Of a stretch of 64,000 nt of DNA, positions 51,584 to 61,324 are shown one piece after another. Position numbers and translations under genes: made by a program. Numbering within the stretch: the stretch's first letter is position 1; each line of letters opens with the position of its first letter. The notes under the pieces were generated by a model. The model worked only from the letters and a program-made list of their open reading frames with translations, was not told the DNA's origin and made no database searches. The stretch is taken from the NCBI RefSeq assembly GCF_024499015.1, contig NZ_CP098604.1:744001-808000 (forward strand). The letters run 5' to 3'. The DNA comes from Xanthomonas hortorum pv. pelargonii (lineage in GTDB: Bacteria; Pseudomonadota; Gammaproteobacteria; Xanthomonadales; Xanthomonadaceae).

Positions 51584-51643
51584 GAGCGGCTGACAAAACT
51601 ACTGCGCAGCCGCAAGGCGGGCGACGGGTAACCGACGCCCGGA
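51584..51643. repeat. Dispersed intergenic repeat, copy 2 (after secreted-protein stop)
   Basis: Starts G-A-G-C-G-G-C-T-G-A-C-A-A-A-A-C directly after a TAA and reads on to A-G-G-C-G-G-G-C and C-G-G-A-A, parallel to the copy at 33148-33204. Confidence 0.55.
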
Positions 51644-51653
51644 ACATAAAGGC

Positions 51654-52988
51654 CTAGCGCCGCTCAAACACCGCGATGCTTTCCACATGCGCCGTATGCG
51701 GAAACATGTCCATCGCACCGGCGGCCTTGAGCGTAAAGCCCTGCTCGTTGACCAGATAGCCGGCGTCGCGCGCCAGCGACCCCGGATGGCAGCTTACGTA
51801 GACGATGCGCTCGAACTTTTTCAACGGCAGCTGCTGCAGCACTTCCAACGCACCCGACCGTGGCGGGTCCAGCAGTAGCTTGTCGAAGCCCTGCCGCATC
51901 CACGCGGTGTGGCGCTGATCCTGGGTCAGGTCGGCCGCGTAAAACTGCGCATTCTCCAGTCCATTGCGCTGCGCATTCTCGCGCGCACGCGCCACCAGCC
52001 CGGCATCGCCTTCCACGCCGACCACTTCGCGCACGCCGCGCGCCAGCGGCAGGGTGAAATTGCCCAGGCCGCAGAACAGATCCAGCACGCGGTCCTCGGG
52101 CCTGGCGTCAAGCAATGCCAGTGCATGCGCAATCATTTTCTGGTTGAGCGAGGCGTTGACCTGGATGAAGTCCAGCGGCCGGAACGCCAGCTCCACGTCC
52201 CACTGCGGTAAGCGGAACGACAGCGGCACCTGTTGCGGCCACAGCGGATGCACGCTCTCCACGCCGCCCGGCTGCAGGAAGATCGCAAACGCGTGCGCTT
52301 GCGCAAATTCCGTCAGCGCCTGCAGATCGCGCTCGCTGAGCGGCTGCATGTGGCGGATGGTCAGCACGACTGCGTCGTCGCCGGCAATGAATTCGATCTG
52401 CGGGATGTCGCGCTTGCCGTCCAGGCCTTCGACCAGCGCGGCCAGCAACGGAATCTTCTCGCCGATGTGCGGGATCACCGTGTAGCAGACCGACAGATCG
52501 GCCACGAAGCGCGGATCGAGCTCGCGGAAACCGACCAGCGTCTTGTCCTTCTTCTCCACCCGCCGCACCGAGAAGCGCCCCTTGCGGCGGTAGCCCCAGT
52601 TGTCGCCCACCAACGCCGGCAGGGTCGCCTGCGGGGTGACGTGGCCGATGCGCTCCAGGTTATCCATCAGCACGCGCTGTTTGGCCACGATCTGCTGCGA
52701 CTCGTCCAGATGCTGCAGCACGCAGCCGGCACAGACGCCGAAATGCGGGCAGCGCGGGATCACCCGTTGCGGCGATGCCTCCAGCACCTCCACCGTCTTG
52801 GCCTCATCGAAATGCCGGCTGCGCGCGGTGGGTTCGGCACGCACCACCTCACCGGGCAGGGCGCCGCTGATGAAGGTGACCTTGCCGCCTTCGCCCTCGC
52901 GGCGCGCAACACCGCGGCCGTCGTGACTGAGGTCGATGATGGCGGTCTGGAACGGGGTACGGTCGAAACGGTTTCTGGTTCTGGCCAC
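51654..52988 (-). CDS. rlmD: 23S rRNA (uracil-1939-C5)-methyltransferase RlmD
   Basis: A 444-residue TRAM-methyltransferase. The [4Fe-4S] cysteines C80, C86, C89 and C168 correspond one to one, with a constant +6 offset, to those of E. coli RlmD (C74, C80, C83, C162). D-L-F-C-G-L-G-N-F-T-L-P binds SAM; L-L-D-P-P-R-S-G and the catalytic Y-V-S-C-H-P-G-S-L-A-R-D follow near 388-401. The GTG at 52988 (V-A-R-T-R-N-R-F) is used; a TTG at 53009 is possible. Confidence 0.95.
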   Translation of the reverse strand: MARTRNRFDRTPFQTAIIDLSHDGRGVARREGEGGKVTFISGALPGEVVRAEPTARSRHFDEAKTVEVLEASPQRVIPRCPHFGVCAGCVLQHLDESQQIVAKQRVLMDNLERIGHVTPQATLPALVGDNWGYRRKGRFSVRRVEKKDKTLVGFRELDPRFVADLSVCYTVIPHIGEKIPLLAALVEGLDGKRDIPQIEFIAGDDAVVLTIRHMQPLSERDLQALTEFAQAHAFAIFLQPGGVESVHPLWPQQVPLSFRLPQWDVELAFRPLDFIQVNASLNQKMIAHALALLDARPEDRVLDLFCGLGNFTLPLARGVREVVGVEGDAGLVARARENAQRNGLENAQFYAADLTQDQRHTAWMRQGFDKLLLDPPRSGALEVLQQLPLKKFERIVYVSCHPGSLARDAGYLVNEQGFTLKAAGAMDMFPHTAHVESIAVFERR

Positions 52989-53145
52989 GTGGCGACGAGC
53001 TGCGGGCAAAAAGGGTGCTTATTGTCGCAGATGCGATCGATGGAGGCCGCTTGAAGCAATGGGACAATTGTCGTGCGCCGCAAACACAGGCAAACTCCGG
53101 CTGCGCGCGGCGGTCACGACGCGGCATCGCTGACAAGGAGGCAGC

Positions 53146-53868
53146 ATGAATATGGCGACACGTCAGGAACCCCACCCACGACTCTTGCTGGTGGAAGACG
53201 ACCCGATCAGCCGCGGGTTTCTCCAGGCCGTCCTGGAAGACCTGCCCGCCCGGGTGGATTGCGCCGATTCGCTGTCGTCGGCGCTCGACCGCGCCCGCGA
53301 ACATCGTCACGACCTTTGGCTGATCGACGTCAATCTTCCCGATGGCACCGGTAGCGAGCTGCTGCGCGCACTGCGCCTGTTGCATCCCGACGTCCCCGCA
53401 CTCGCCCACACCGCCGACGGCACCATGACCATGCAACGCAGCCTGCAGTCCGATGGGTTTCTGGAAATGCTGGTCAAGCCGCTGAGCTCCGAACGTCTGC
53501 TGCAGGCGGTGCGTCGCGGACTGGCGCGCGGCCGTTACAGCGTGGCGCCGGTCGGCGTGATCGACATCGCCGCCAGCGATTGGGACGAAGCGGCCGCACT
53601 CAGCGCGCTCAACGGTCAGCAGCACCATCTGAATGCGCTGCGCGAATTGTTCCTGGCCGAGTTGCCGGGCACGCGCGACGCGGTGGATTCGGCCCTGCAG
53701 ATCAGCGACGAGCCGGCACTGCGCAACCATCTGCACCGGCTGCAGGCCAGTTGCGGCTTTGTCGGCGCGGCGCGGCTTGCCGGTGCGGTGCGTTTACTGC
53801 GCGGCGACCCGCAATCGAGCACGGCGCAGACGCAGTTTCATGCGGCGGTGGCGGCGTTGCTGCACTGA
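53146..53868 (+). CDS. Response regulator with Hpt-like C-terminal domain
   Basis: A 240-residue protein. Receiver (about 11-125): D18-D19 acidic pair, phosphoacceptor D61 in L-I-D-V-N-L-P-D, K111 in L-V-K-P. The C-terminal part (about 150-240) is an all-helical Hpt-like bundle with H197 in L-H-R-L-Q-A-S-C-G-F-V-G-A-A-R-L, the Hpt H-x-L-x-x-S-x-x-x-G-A-x-x-L pattern (usual Lys is Gln). It may pass phosphate between D61 and H197 or another protein. AAGGAGG lies 5 bases before the ATG. Which sensor kinase feeds it is not shown here. Confidence 0.87.
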   Translation: MNMATRQEPHPRLLLVEDDPISRGFLQAVLEDLPARVDCADSLSSALDRAREHRHDLWLIDVNLPDGTGSELLRALRLLHPDVPALAHTADGTMTMQRSLQSDGFLEMLVKPLSSERLLQAVRRGLARGRYSVAPVGVIDIAASDWDEAAALSALNGQQHHLNALRELFLAELPGTRDAVDSALQISDEPALRNHLHRLQASCGFVGAARLAGAVRLLRGDPQSSTAQTQFHAAVAALLH

Positions 53869-54020
53869 AGGACGACTGCACCGATGTCTCTAGACTCGGC
53901 GCAGTGTCAGCGATCGAAACAGGCGAAATTGAGCACTACGCATGCACGGCGGAGTGCGCATGGTCCCCAACGCGCATCTTGCTAGTACACGCCAGGTTTG
54001 GCTGACCCGCCTTGCGCTTC

Positions 54021-54743
54021 TCAACGCCGGCGCGCCAGATCCTCGAGCATTTCCCAAGATTTCAGGCCGCGTCCGCCCGGGTGATGCAGCAGCACGCCGC
54101 GCATGCTGCGACGCAATCCCGGCATGTCGTCGGCCGCCGGCACGACGTCTTCGCCCAGCGCCAATAGCGCAGCGCCGGTCACGGTCTCACGCCGGTCCTG
54201 CGCCAACCGCTCGCTCAACACGCGCAATGCGCCTTCCTGCGGATCGAGGCGGTAGCGCGCCGCCGGGTCGATCGGTTGGCCATCGTTGTCGTGTTGCAGA
54301 TCGAACGCAAATCCGAGCCCATCGAGCACATCGCGCTCGAACTGGCGCAGTCCCCAGGCCAACGGCAGGTTGGAGGCCAGATGCGCCCGCGCCCGCGCAT
54401 AGCAATCGAACAGCTCGGGCACCGGGTCGTTGCGTGGAGCCAGCCGCAGCAGCAACTCGCTGATATAGAAGCCGGCCAACATGGTTTCGCCGGCCAGGCG
54501 CGGTGCAGTGTCCAAGGCCTCGGCCTGGCGCAGTTGCGCAAGCTCGCCGCGCTGCATTGCCGTGAACTGGATCAGTTGCAATGGCTGCAATGCAGCGCGC
54601 AAGGCCTGCTTGCGCGGCGCGTGCACACCACGCGCCAGTAACCCCACCCGCCCCTGCTGCTCGGTGAGCACTTCCACCAGCAGACTGGTCTCGCGCCAGG
54701 GACGCACATGCAGGACGAAACCGCGTTCGTTGTCGATCAACAT
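54021..54743 (-). CDS. recO: DNA repair protein RecO
   Basis: A 240-residue protein with the RecO start [22 protein letters not shown] (OB fold, about 7-80) and a C-terminal helical domain with [10 protein letters not shown]. The C4 zinc motif found in many RecO proteins is absent, as in some gammaproteobacteria. RecO loads RecA on SSB-coated DNA with RecR. It ends the era-rnc cluster; era lies 27 bases upstream. Confidence 0.92.
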   Translation of the reverse strand: MLIDNERGFVLHVRPWRETSLLVEVLTEQQGRVGLLARGVHAPRKQALRAALQPLQLIQFTAMQRGELAQLRQAEALDTAPRLAGETMLAGFYISELLLRLAPRNDPVPELFDCYARARAHLASNLPLAWGLRQFERDVLDGLGFAFDLQHDNDGQPIDPAARYRLDPQEGALRVLSERLAQDRRETVTGAALLALGEDVVPAADDMPGLRRSMRGVLLHHPGGRGLKSWEMLEDLARRR

Positions 54744-54770
54744 GGCGGCAGGCGGGACCGGGTCCCGGCC

Positions 54771-55670
54771 TTACTCGTACCCGAACGCCTTCAATGCCGC
54801 TTCGTCGTCCGACCAGCCTTCGCGGACGCGCACCCAAGTTTCCAGGAACACTTTCGCACCGAACAGCCGTTCCATCTGCAGGCGCGCCTTGCCGCCGATT
54901 TCCTTCAGGCGGGTGCCACCCTTGCCGATCACGATCGCCTTCTGGCCTTCGCGCTCGACCCAGATCACCGCACCGATGCGCAGCAATGCGCCGTCTTCGG
55001 CAAAGCGCTCGATCTCCACGGTGGTGGCATACGGCAGTTCTTCGCCGAGCTGGCGCATCAACTGCTCGCGCACCAGTTCACCGGCCAGAAAGCGCTGGCT
55101 GCGATCGGTGATCTCGTCTTCGCCGAACATCGCCTCGGCCTCGGGCACCAGCTTGAGCAGATCGCCGACCAGCGCTTCCAGGCCCTTGCGCTTGAGCGCC
55201 GACACCGGATGCACTGCAGCGAAGGTGCGGCCTTCGCTGACCTGGGCCAGGAACGGGAACAGGGCCGTCTTGTCCTTGAGCCGGTCGACCTTGTTGACCA
55301 CCAGCACCACCGGCACTTTGGAGTCGCTCAGGACCTTGAAGGCCAGCGTGTCTTCCTCGTCCCAACGGCCGGCCTCGATCACCAGCACTGCGGCATCCAC
55401 GCCTTCCAGCGAACCGCGCGCGGCGCGATTCATCACCCGGTTCATGGCGCGCTTCTGCTCGCGATGCAATCCGGGCGTATCCACCAGTGCCAGCTGACCC
55501 TCGGGGAAAGTAGCGATGCCCAACAAGCGATGCCGCGTGGTCTGCGGCCGGTTGGACACGATGCTGACCTTTGCGCCGACCAGCGCATTGGTCAGGGTGG
55601 ACTTGCCGACATTGGGACGGCCGATCACGGCGACGCTGCCGCTACGGTGGGGGGAAGAGGTTTCGCTCAC
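54771..55670 (-). CDS. era: GTPase Era
   Basis: A 299-residue GTPase: G1 [10 protein letters not shown] near 17-26, G3 D-T-P-G-L-H near 63, G4 N-K-V-D near 126, and a C-terminal KH domain with [13 protein letters not shown] near 252-264. Era helps assemble the 30S subunit at the 16S 3' end. The GTG start overlaps the rnc stop (GTGA). Confidence 0.96.
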   Translation of the reverse strand: MSETSSPHRSGSVAVIGRPNVGKSTLTNALVGAKVSIVSNRPQTTRHRLLGIATFPEGQLALVDTPGLHREQKRAMNRVMNRAARGSLEGVDAAVLVIEAGRWDEEDTLAFKVLSDSKVPVVLVVNKVDRLKDKTALFPFLAQVSEGRTFAAVHPVSALKRKGLEALVGDLLKLVPEAEAMFGEDEITDRSQRFLAGELVREQLMRQLGEELPYATTVEIERFAEDGALLRIGAVIWVEREGQKAIVIGKGGTRLKEIGGKARLQMERLFGAKVFLETWVRVREGWSDDEAALKAFGYE

Positions 55671-56350
55671 GTGTTTGAATCCAGTTGTGCGATGACGAGG
55701 GTGGCCGCCTGTTGCTCGGCGAGGCGACGCGAGGTGCCCTGGCCTTCGGCGCGGGCGACGGGCTGTTCCAGAATGCAGGCGACATGGAACTGCTTGGCAT
55801 GCTCGTCGCCGCTTTCACTGATCAGCGCGTAATTGGGCAGCGGGAGTTGTCGCGCCTGCAGCCATTCCTGCAGCCGGGTCTTGGGGTCTTTTTCAGCCTT
55901 GCCCACCGGCAGCGCAGCCAGTGAAGGCTCGAACCAGGGCAGCACCACCTCACGGCAACGCTCGAAGCCACAGTCCAGATAGATCGCCGCAACGATCGCT
56001 TCGACCGCATCGGCCAGGATCGAATCGCGCCGGTGGCCACCGGATTTCAGTTCGCCCGGACCGAGCGTCAGCCGCTCGCCCAGATTCAGCGTACGACCGA
56101 TGACGGCCAGCGCGCCTTCGCGAACGAGTTCGGCGCGCGCACGGGTCAATGCGCCTTCATCGGCCTTGGGCCAGCGCTGATACAGCGCCTCGGCGATCAG
56201 CAGATTGACGATGCCGTCGCCGAGGAATTCCAGTCGTTCGTTATGCGGGGTCCCGGCGCTGCGATGCCGCAGCGCCTGGGCGAGCAGACCCGGATCGGCA
56301 AACGCGTGCCCGATCGGATCGCCACGCTGGAAAGTTCTATTGCCCACCAC
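55667..56350 (-). CDS. rnc: Ribonuclease III
   Basis: A 227-residue enzyme with the signature [13 protein letters not shown] near 37-49, the second acidic cluster [13 protein letters not shown] near 113-125, and a C-terminal dsRNA-binding domain (K-T-R-L-Q-E-W-L-Q...). It cuts double-stranded RNA, including pre-rRNA. The start is GTG (56350), 14 bases inside the preceding DUF4845 gene. Its stop overlaps era. Confidence 0.95.
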   Translation of the reverse strand: MVGNRTFQRGDPIGHAFADPGLLAQALRHRSAGTPHNERLEFLGDGIVNLLIAEALYQRWPKADEGALTRARAELVREGALAVIGRTLNLGERLTLGPGELKSGGHRRDSILADAVEAIVAAIYLDCGFERCREVVLPWFEPSLAALPVGKAEKDPKTRLQEWLQARQLPLPNYALISESGDEHAKQFHVACILEQPVARAEGQGTSRRLAEQQAATLVIAQLDSNT

Positions 56351-56714
56351 GTCCAGTCATGTCCTGCGATGTATCGAATTTGCCGACCACATCGAGATTG
56401 CCGATCATTTCGCGACGCACTTCGTAGTTAACCTTCATGCGCCAGCCGCCTTCGATGCGCTCGAACTTGACGTCTTCTTTTTTGACGTTTTCCGAGTAAT
56501 TGATGTACAGCCGACGGAAGAACAGATCCTGCAACTTGGACGGATCCATCTCGCCGGCGCCGGGCTCTTTGGCCAGACCCTTCATCGCTGTGCGCACAGA
56601 ATAATATTCCTGATACATCGGAAACAGCTTCATTCCCAGATACAGGCCAAACCCCACCACCGCCAGCACCACCACGAACGACGTCAACGTCATACCGCTC
56701 TGCTTGCGCTTCAT
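56337..56714 (-). CDS. DUF4845 membrane protein between lepB and rnc
   Basis: A 125-residue protein with one N-terminal membrane segment ([18 protein letters not shown]), preceded by K-R-K-Q, resembling a type IV pilin-like or signal-anchor start, then a soluble alpha/beta domain. DUF4845 genes sit between lepB and rnc in many Gammaproteobacteria; the function is unknown. The ATG at 56714 starts M-K-R-K-Q-S-G; the frame to 56744 was trimmed. Confidence 0.88.
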   Translation of the reverse strand: MKRKQSGMTLTSFVVVLAVVGFGLYLGMKLFPMYQEYYSVRTAMKGLAKEPGAGEMDPSKLQDLFFRRLYINYSENVKKEDVKFERIEGGWRMKVNYEVRREMIGNLDVVGKFDTSQDMTGRGGQ

Positions 56715-56744
56715 TGTGCTTCCTCTGGCACGCTGTGCGTGCAT

Positions 56745-57545
56745 TTACTGGATTCCGGTCCCGATCCGCGACGGATCGAAACTCCCCTTGCAGAACCACC
56801 CTTCGCAATTGAGCCAGATCAGGAACGCCTTGCCGCGCAGATTGGCCTCCGGCAGAAAGTGTGTCTGGGTCCAGAACCGGCTGTCTTCACTATTGTCGCG
56901 ATTATCCCCCATCACGAAATAGCTGGCTGCCGGCACGGTCCAGTCACCCTGCCCGGCCGGCATGTTGCGATCGACCCATTCCAGCACGGTGTGCGTGCGG
57001 CCCGGCAAATCCTCGACCAGCAACGTGGTACCGGTCATCTCGGCGCCCTTGCCCTTGCCGATGTACTCGCCCTTGACCGTGTAGCGCATCGGCTTGTCGT
57101 TGATGTACAGCGTATCGCCGTGGAAACCGATCTTGTCGCCGGGCAGGCCGACCACGCGCTTGATCCAGTTCTGATCAGGCGCATGCGGCAGCTTGAACAC
57201 CACCACGTCGCCACGCTTGGGCTCGCCGGTCGGAATGAACTTGGTATTGGTGATCGGCAGACGGAAACCGTAAGCGAACTTGTTGACCAGGATGAAGTCG
57301 CCGATCAGCAGATTGGGCATCATCGAACTGGACGGAATCTTGTACGGCTCGGCCACGAAGCTGCGCAGGATCAGCACCACCGCCAACACCGGAAAGAACG
57401 CGCGCGAGTAGTCGATGATCGCCGGCTCACTGTCCAGCAGCCCGGCACGTGCGGCGCGGCGCTTGGCCAGAAACAACTTGTCCAGCAGCCAGATGAAGCC
57501 GGTGCCCAGCGTCAGTACGACCAGGGCGATTTCAAACCATTTCAT
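56745..57545 (-). CDS. lepB: Signal peptidase I
   Basis: A 266-residue protease with two N-terminal membrane segments. Catalytic S74 lies in I-P-S-S-S-M-M-P-N-L, general-base K129 in W-I-K-R-V-V-G-L-P-G-D. The rest is the S26 fold with G-D-N-R-D-N-S-E-D-S-R-F near 224-235. It removes export signals at the outer face of the inner membrane. It lies between lepA and the rnc cluster, with a repeat array upstream. Confidence 0.96.
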   Translation of the reverse strand: MKWFEIALVVLTLGTGFIWLLDKLFLAKRRAARAGLLDSEPAIIDYSRAFFPVLAVVLILRSFVAEPYKIPSSSMMPNLLIGDFILVNKFAYGFRLPITNTKFIPTGEPKRGDVVVFKLPHAPDQNWIKRVVGLPGDKIGFHGDTLYINDKPMRYTVKGEYIGKGKGAEMTGTTLLVEDLPGRTHTVLEWVDRNMPAGQGDWTVPAASYFVMGDNRDNSEDSRFWTQTHFLPEANLRGKAFLIWLNCEGWFCKGSFDPSRIGTGIQ

Positions 57546-57555
57546 TGATGTTCCT

Positions 57556-57648
57556 TTCGGAAAGGGAATCGAGAATCGAGAATGGGGAATCGGAACAGCA
57601 GGAGCGCTTGCGCCCTTACGATTCCCGATTCCCGATTTACCATTCCCA
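57556..57648. repeat. Inverted array of GGGAATCG-like units, copy 2
   Basis: Left units around 57557-57595 (A-G-G-G-A-A-T-C-G, A-G-A-A-T-C-G, G-G-G-G-A-A-T-C-G-G) and right inverted units around 57618-57648 (C-G-A-T-T-C-C-C in tandem), between lepB and lepA on the minus strand. Confidence 0.75.
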
Positions 57649-57649
57649 G

Positions 57650-59455
57650 CTACTTATCCATCTGCAGGACAGCCAGGAAGGCCTCCTGCGGAATCTCCAC
57701 GCGGCCGACCTGCTTCATGCGCTTCTTGCCTTCTTTCTGCTTTTCCAGCAGCTTTTTCTTGCGCGAAACGTCGCCACCATAGCACTTGGCCAACACGTTC
57801 TTGCGCATCGCCTTGACCGTGGAGCGCGAGATGATCTGCGCGCCGACGGCGGCTTGAATTGCCACGTCGAACATCTGTCGCGGGATCAATTCCTTCATCT
57901 TCTCGCACAGCTCGCGGCCGCGCCGATCGGCGTAGCTGCGGTGCACGATGATGCTCAGCGCATCGACCTTGTCGCCGTTGATCAGCGTGTCCACACGTAC
58001 GAACGGGCCGGCATCGAAACGCAGGAAGTGATAATCCAGCGAGGCGTAACCGCGCGAGACCGACTTGAGCTTGTCGAAGAAATCCAGCACCACTTCGGCC
58101 ATCGGCAACTCGTAGCTGATCTGCACCTGGCTGCCCAGGTAGTTGATGCCGATCTGGCTGCCGCGCTTTTCTTCGCACAAGGTGATGATGTTGCCGACGT
58201 AATCCGGCGGGGTGAGGATATTGGCGCGAATGATCGGCTCGCGGATCTCTTCCACATGGTTCAACGGCGGCAGCTTGGACGGATTGTCCATCGGAATAAT
58301 GCTGCCGTCGGTCTTGAGCACTTCATAGACCACGGTCGGCGCGGTCGAGATCAGATTGAGGTTGTACTCGCGCTCCAGCCGCTCCTGCACGATTTCCATG
58401 TGCAGCATGCCCAGGAAGCCGCAGCGGAAGCCGAAGCCCATCGCCTCGGAACTTTCCGGCTCGAAGCGCAGGGCGGCATCGTTCAGACGCAACTTGTCCA
58501 GCGCTTCGCGCAGGTCCGGATAATCCTCGGCATCGACCGGGAACAGGCCGGCGAACACGCGCGGCTGCATTTCCTGGAACCCGGGTAGCGCATGCGGTGC
58601 CGGGTCGGAGGCCAGGGTCAAGGTATCGCCGACCGGCGCGCCGTGCACGTCCTTGATCGAGGCGTTGATCCAGCCCACTTCGCCGGCGCCCAACGCGGGC
58701 AATTCCTTGCGCTTGGGGGTGAACACGCCGACCTTGTCGACCAGATGGGTGCGGCCGGTGGACATCACCAGGATCTTGCTGCCCGGCTTGATCTCGCCCT
58801 GCATCACGCGCACCAGCGAGACCACGCCCAGGTAGTTGTCGAACCAGGAGTCGATGATCAGCGCCTGCAGCTTGTCGGTATCGCGCGGCTTGGGCGGCGG
58901 AATGCGCTGCACGATCGCTTCCAGCACCAGATCGACGTTGAAGCCGGTCTTGGCGCTGACCGCCACCGCGTCTTCGGCATCGATGCCGATCACCGCTTCG
59001 ATCTCGGCCTTGGCGCGCTCGATGTCGGCGGTGGGCAGGTCGATCTTGTTGAGCACCGGCACCACTTCCAGGCCCTGCTCCACCGCGGTGTAGCAGTTGG
59101 CGACCGATTGCGCTTCCACGCCCTGGGCTGCATCCACCACCAACAACGCGCCTTCGCACGCGGCCAGCGAGCGGCTGACTTCATAGGAGAAGTCGACATG
59201 CCCGGGGGTGTCGATAAAGTTCAGTTGGTAGACCTGCCCGTCCTTGGCCGTGTACGGCAAAGACACCGACTGCGCCTTGATCGTGATGCCACGCTCGCGC
59301 TCGATCGGGTTGGAGTCGAGCACCTGGGCTTCCATCTCGCGCGCCTGAAGGCCGCCGCACAGCTGGATGATCCGGTCGGCCAGGGTGGATTTCCCGTGGT
59401 CGACGTGGGCAATGATGGAGAAGTTGCGGATGTTCCGCATTGAATCAGAGGACAT
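57650..59455 (-). CDS. lepA: Elongation factor 4 (LepA)
   Basis: A 601-residue GTPase: G1 A-H-V-D-H-G-K-S-T near 16-24, G3 D-T-P-G-H-V near 83-88, G4 N-K-I-D near 137-140, R-G-I-T-I-K as effector loop. The C-terminal LepA-specific domain (about 490-600) holds [22 protein letters not shown]. It backtracks or helps ribosomes under ionic stress. It heads the run lepA-lepB-DUF4845-rnc-era-recO. Confidence 0.97.
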   Translation of the reverse strand: MSSDSMRNIRNFSIIAHVDHGKSTLADRIIQLCGGLQAREMEAQVLDSNPIERERGITIKAQSVSLPYTAKDGQVYQLNFIDTPGHVDFSYEVSRSLAACEGALLVVDAAQGVEAQSVANCYTAVEQGLEVVPVLNKIDLPTADIERAKAEIEAVIGIDAEDAVAVSAKTGFNVDLVLEAIVQRIPPPKPRDTDKLQALIIDSWFDNYLGVVSLVRVMQGEIKPGSKILVMSTGRTHLVDKVGVFTPKRKELPALGAGEVGWINASIKDVHGAPVGDTLTLASDPAPHALPGFQEMQPRVFAGLFPVDAEDYPDLREALDKLRLNDAALRFEPESSEAMGFGFRCGFLGMLHMEIVQERLEREYNLNLISTAPTVVYEVLKTDGSIIPMDNPSKLPPLNHVEEIREPIIRANILTPPDYVGNIITLCEEKRGSQIGINYLGSQVQISYELPMAEVVLDFFDKLKSVSRGYASLDYHFLRFDAGPFVRVDTLINGDKVDALSIIVHRSYADRRGRELCEKMKELIPRQMFDVAIQAAVGAQIISRSTVKAMRKNVLAKCYGGDVSRKKKLLEKQKEGKKRMKQVGRVEIPQEAFLAVLQMDK

Positions 59456-59528
59456 TGAGGTGGGCGCCGGCGGTGCCGTCGTCAGGGTAACGCAGCATTA
59501 TCGCACGCTACGGCCCCGCAGGGCCGAG

Positions 59529-59624
59529 AATCGGGAATCGGAAGTGGGGAATCGGAAAAGCCAGGCGAGCTATCGCCTCGCGGAGCCGCTCTTGCCAATC
59601 CCGATTCCCGATTCTCCATTCCCT
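59529..59624. repeat. Inverted array of GGGAATCG-like units, copy 3
   Basis: Left units around 59529-59560 (G-A-A-T-C-G-G-G-A-A-T-C-G-G) and right inverted units around 59596-59624, between mucD (stop 59628) and lepA (start 59455). Confidence 0.75.
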
Positions 59625-59627
59625 CCC

Positions 59628-61214
59628 TCAGCCGCCAGCCTTCAAAGCGACATAGCTGGTGGCCTTGCCGTCGGTGACCAGCAGCATGACCACATCGCCC
59701 TTCTTGACACTGGCCAGCGCGCGATTGATGTCGGCGACGCTGCCGACCTTGGTGCGACCGACACGCGCGATGATCAGGCCCGGCGACAACGGCGGCTGGG
59801 TGCTGCGCGCTGCCGCGCCAGTGACCGAGGCGATGCGCACGCCCTCGCCCGCTTCCAGGCCGAGGCGACTGCGCTCGGCGGCGGTCAGATCGGCGAGCTG
59901 CAGCCCGAGCAATTCCACACTGGCCGGTGCGCTGGGCTTGCTGTCGTCGGCAGCGGTGCGCGGTGCAGCGTTGCCGGCCGGGTTGTCCAGCGTCGCCAGC
60001 GTGACCGTCACCTTGCGCGGCTTGCCGTCGCGCAGGACATCCAGCGTGACCTTGGTGCCCGGCGCCATCAGGCCGATCATCGGCGGCAGATCGCTGGCCG
60101 CCTCGATCGGCTTGCCGTTGACGGCGGTGATCACATCGCCCACTTCGATCCCGGCCTTTGCTGCCGGGCTGCCGGCGGGAATGTCGTTGACCAGCGCGCC
60201 GCGCGTGTCCGGCAGGCCAAGGCCCTGCGCCTTGAGCGAATCGATCGGGCCGACCGCCACACCCAGCATGCCGCGACTCACATGCCCGGTGGCCTTGATC
60301 TGTTCGGCGGCACTGAAGGCCAGGTCGATCGGGATCGCAAAACTGATCCCCATGTAGCCGCCCGAGGCGGAGAAGATCTGCGAATTGATGCCGACCACTT
60401 CGCCACGCGTGTTGAGCAGCGGGCCACCGGAGTTGCCCTGATTGATCGCCACGTCGGTCTGGATGAAGGGCACGTAGCGCTGATCCGCATACGGGTTGCT
60501 GCGGCCGGTGGCACTGACGATACCGGCGGTCACCGAGTGATCCAACCCGAACGGCGAGCCGATCGCCACCACCCACTGGCCCGGCTTGAGCGGATTGGAA
60601 TCGCCCAGGCGCACCGTTGGCAGGCCCTTGGCCTCGATCTTCAGCAGCGCCACGTCGAACTGCTCGTCGCTGCCGACCACCTTGGCCTTGAACTCGCGCC
60701 TGTCGGTCAGCTTGACGGTCACTTCGCTGGCGCCATCGACCACGTGGTGGTTGGTCAGCACATAGCCATCGGCCGAAATGATGAAGCCCGAGCCCATCGA
60801 CTTGCCGGCAATGCCGCCATCGTCATCTCCCTGCCCTGGGCCACCCGGCCCCTGGCGCGGCCCGCCCGGCATCTGGAAATCCGGCCCGAAGAAGCGGCGG
60901 AAGAACTCCGGCATCTGCTCATCGCCCGGCATCGCGCCGCCGTCCTGCCCACCCGGCCCACCGCGCCGCTGGCGCGCCATGGCGTCCTTGCGGGTGATGG
61001 TGGTTTCGATATTGACCACGCCCGGGCCGACCTGTTCGACCAAATTGGTGAAGTCCGGCAGGCCCGCCACCAGCTGCGGCGCCGGCGTGGCGCTGCGGTT
61101 GGCGGCAATCGGTGCGGCGTCCTTGGCAGCGGGCGCGGGCTGCTGCGCGCAGGCGGCCAACGGCAGGGTCATGGCGATCAGGCCGAACATCTGGGTGCGG
61201 ATGCGATGGTTCAT
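59628..61214 (-). CDS. mucD: Periplasmic serine protease MucD/DegP
   Basis: A 528-residue trypsin-fold protease. A lipobox-like L-P-L-A-A-C ends its signal, so it may be lipidated. The catalytic set is H in T-N-H-H-V-V near 158-163, D in F-D-V-A-L-L-K near 187, and S in G-N-S-G-G-P-L-L near 263-270. Two PDZ domains follow (about 300-400 and 435-525). A long Gly/Pro/Gln-rich insert (about 75-130) precedes the protease domain. In Xcc, rpoE-rseA-mucD form one operon; here it follows rseA. GGAGG lies 8 bases before the ATG. Confidence 0.94.
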   Translation of the reverse strand: MNHRIRTQMFGLIAMTLPLAACAQQPAPAAKDAAPIAANRSATPAPQLVAGLPDFTNLVEQVGPGVVNIETTITRKDAMARQRRGGPGGQDGGAMPGDEQMPEFFRRFFGPDFQMPGGPRQGPGGPGQGDDDGGIAGKSMGSGFIISADGYVLTNHHVVDGASEVTVKLTDRREFKAKVVGSDEQFDVALLKIEAKGLPTVRLGDSNPLKPGQWVVAIGSPFGLDHSVTAGIVSATGRSNPYADQRYVPFIQTDVAINQGNSGGPLLNTRGEVVGINSQIFSASGGYMGISFAIPIDLAFSAAEQIKATGHVSRGMLGVAVGPIDSLKAQGLGLPDTRGALVNDIPAGSPAAKAGIEVGDVITAVNGKPIEAASDLPPMIGLMAPGTKVTLDVLRDGKPRKVTVTLATLDNPAGNAAPRTAADDSKPSAPASVELLGLQLADLTAAERSRLGLEAGEGVRIASVTGAAARSTQPPLSPGLIIARVGRTKVGSVADINRALASVKKGDVVMLLVTDGKATSYVALKAGG

Positions 61215-61324
61215 CAGGATTGCCTCCGATGGCAGGGCGACAGGGGCCAAAGCCCCTGCCTTTGCAGGGGTCCGGCACGATAACGGAAGGGAGGACGCCG
61301 AACGGATGAAGGTTGGCGGCGGGA

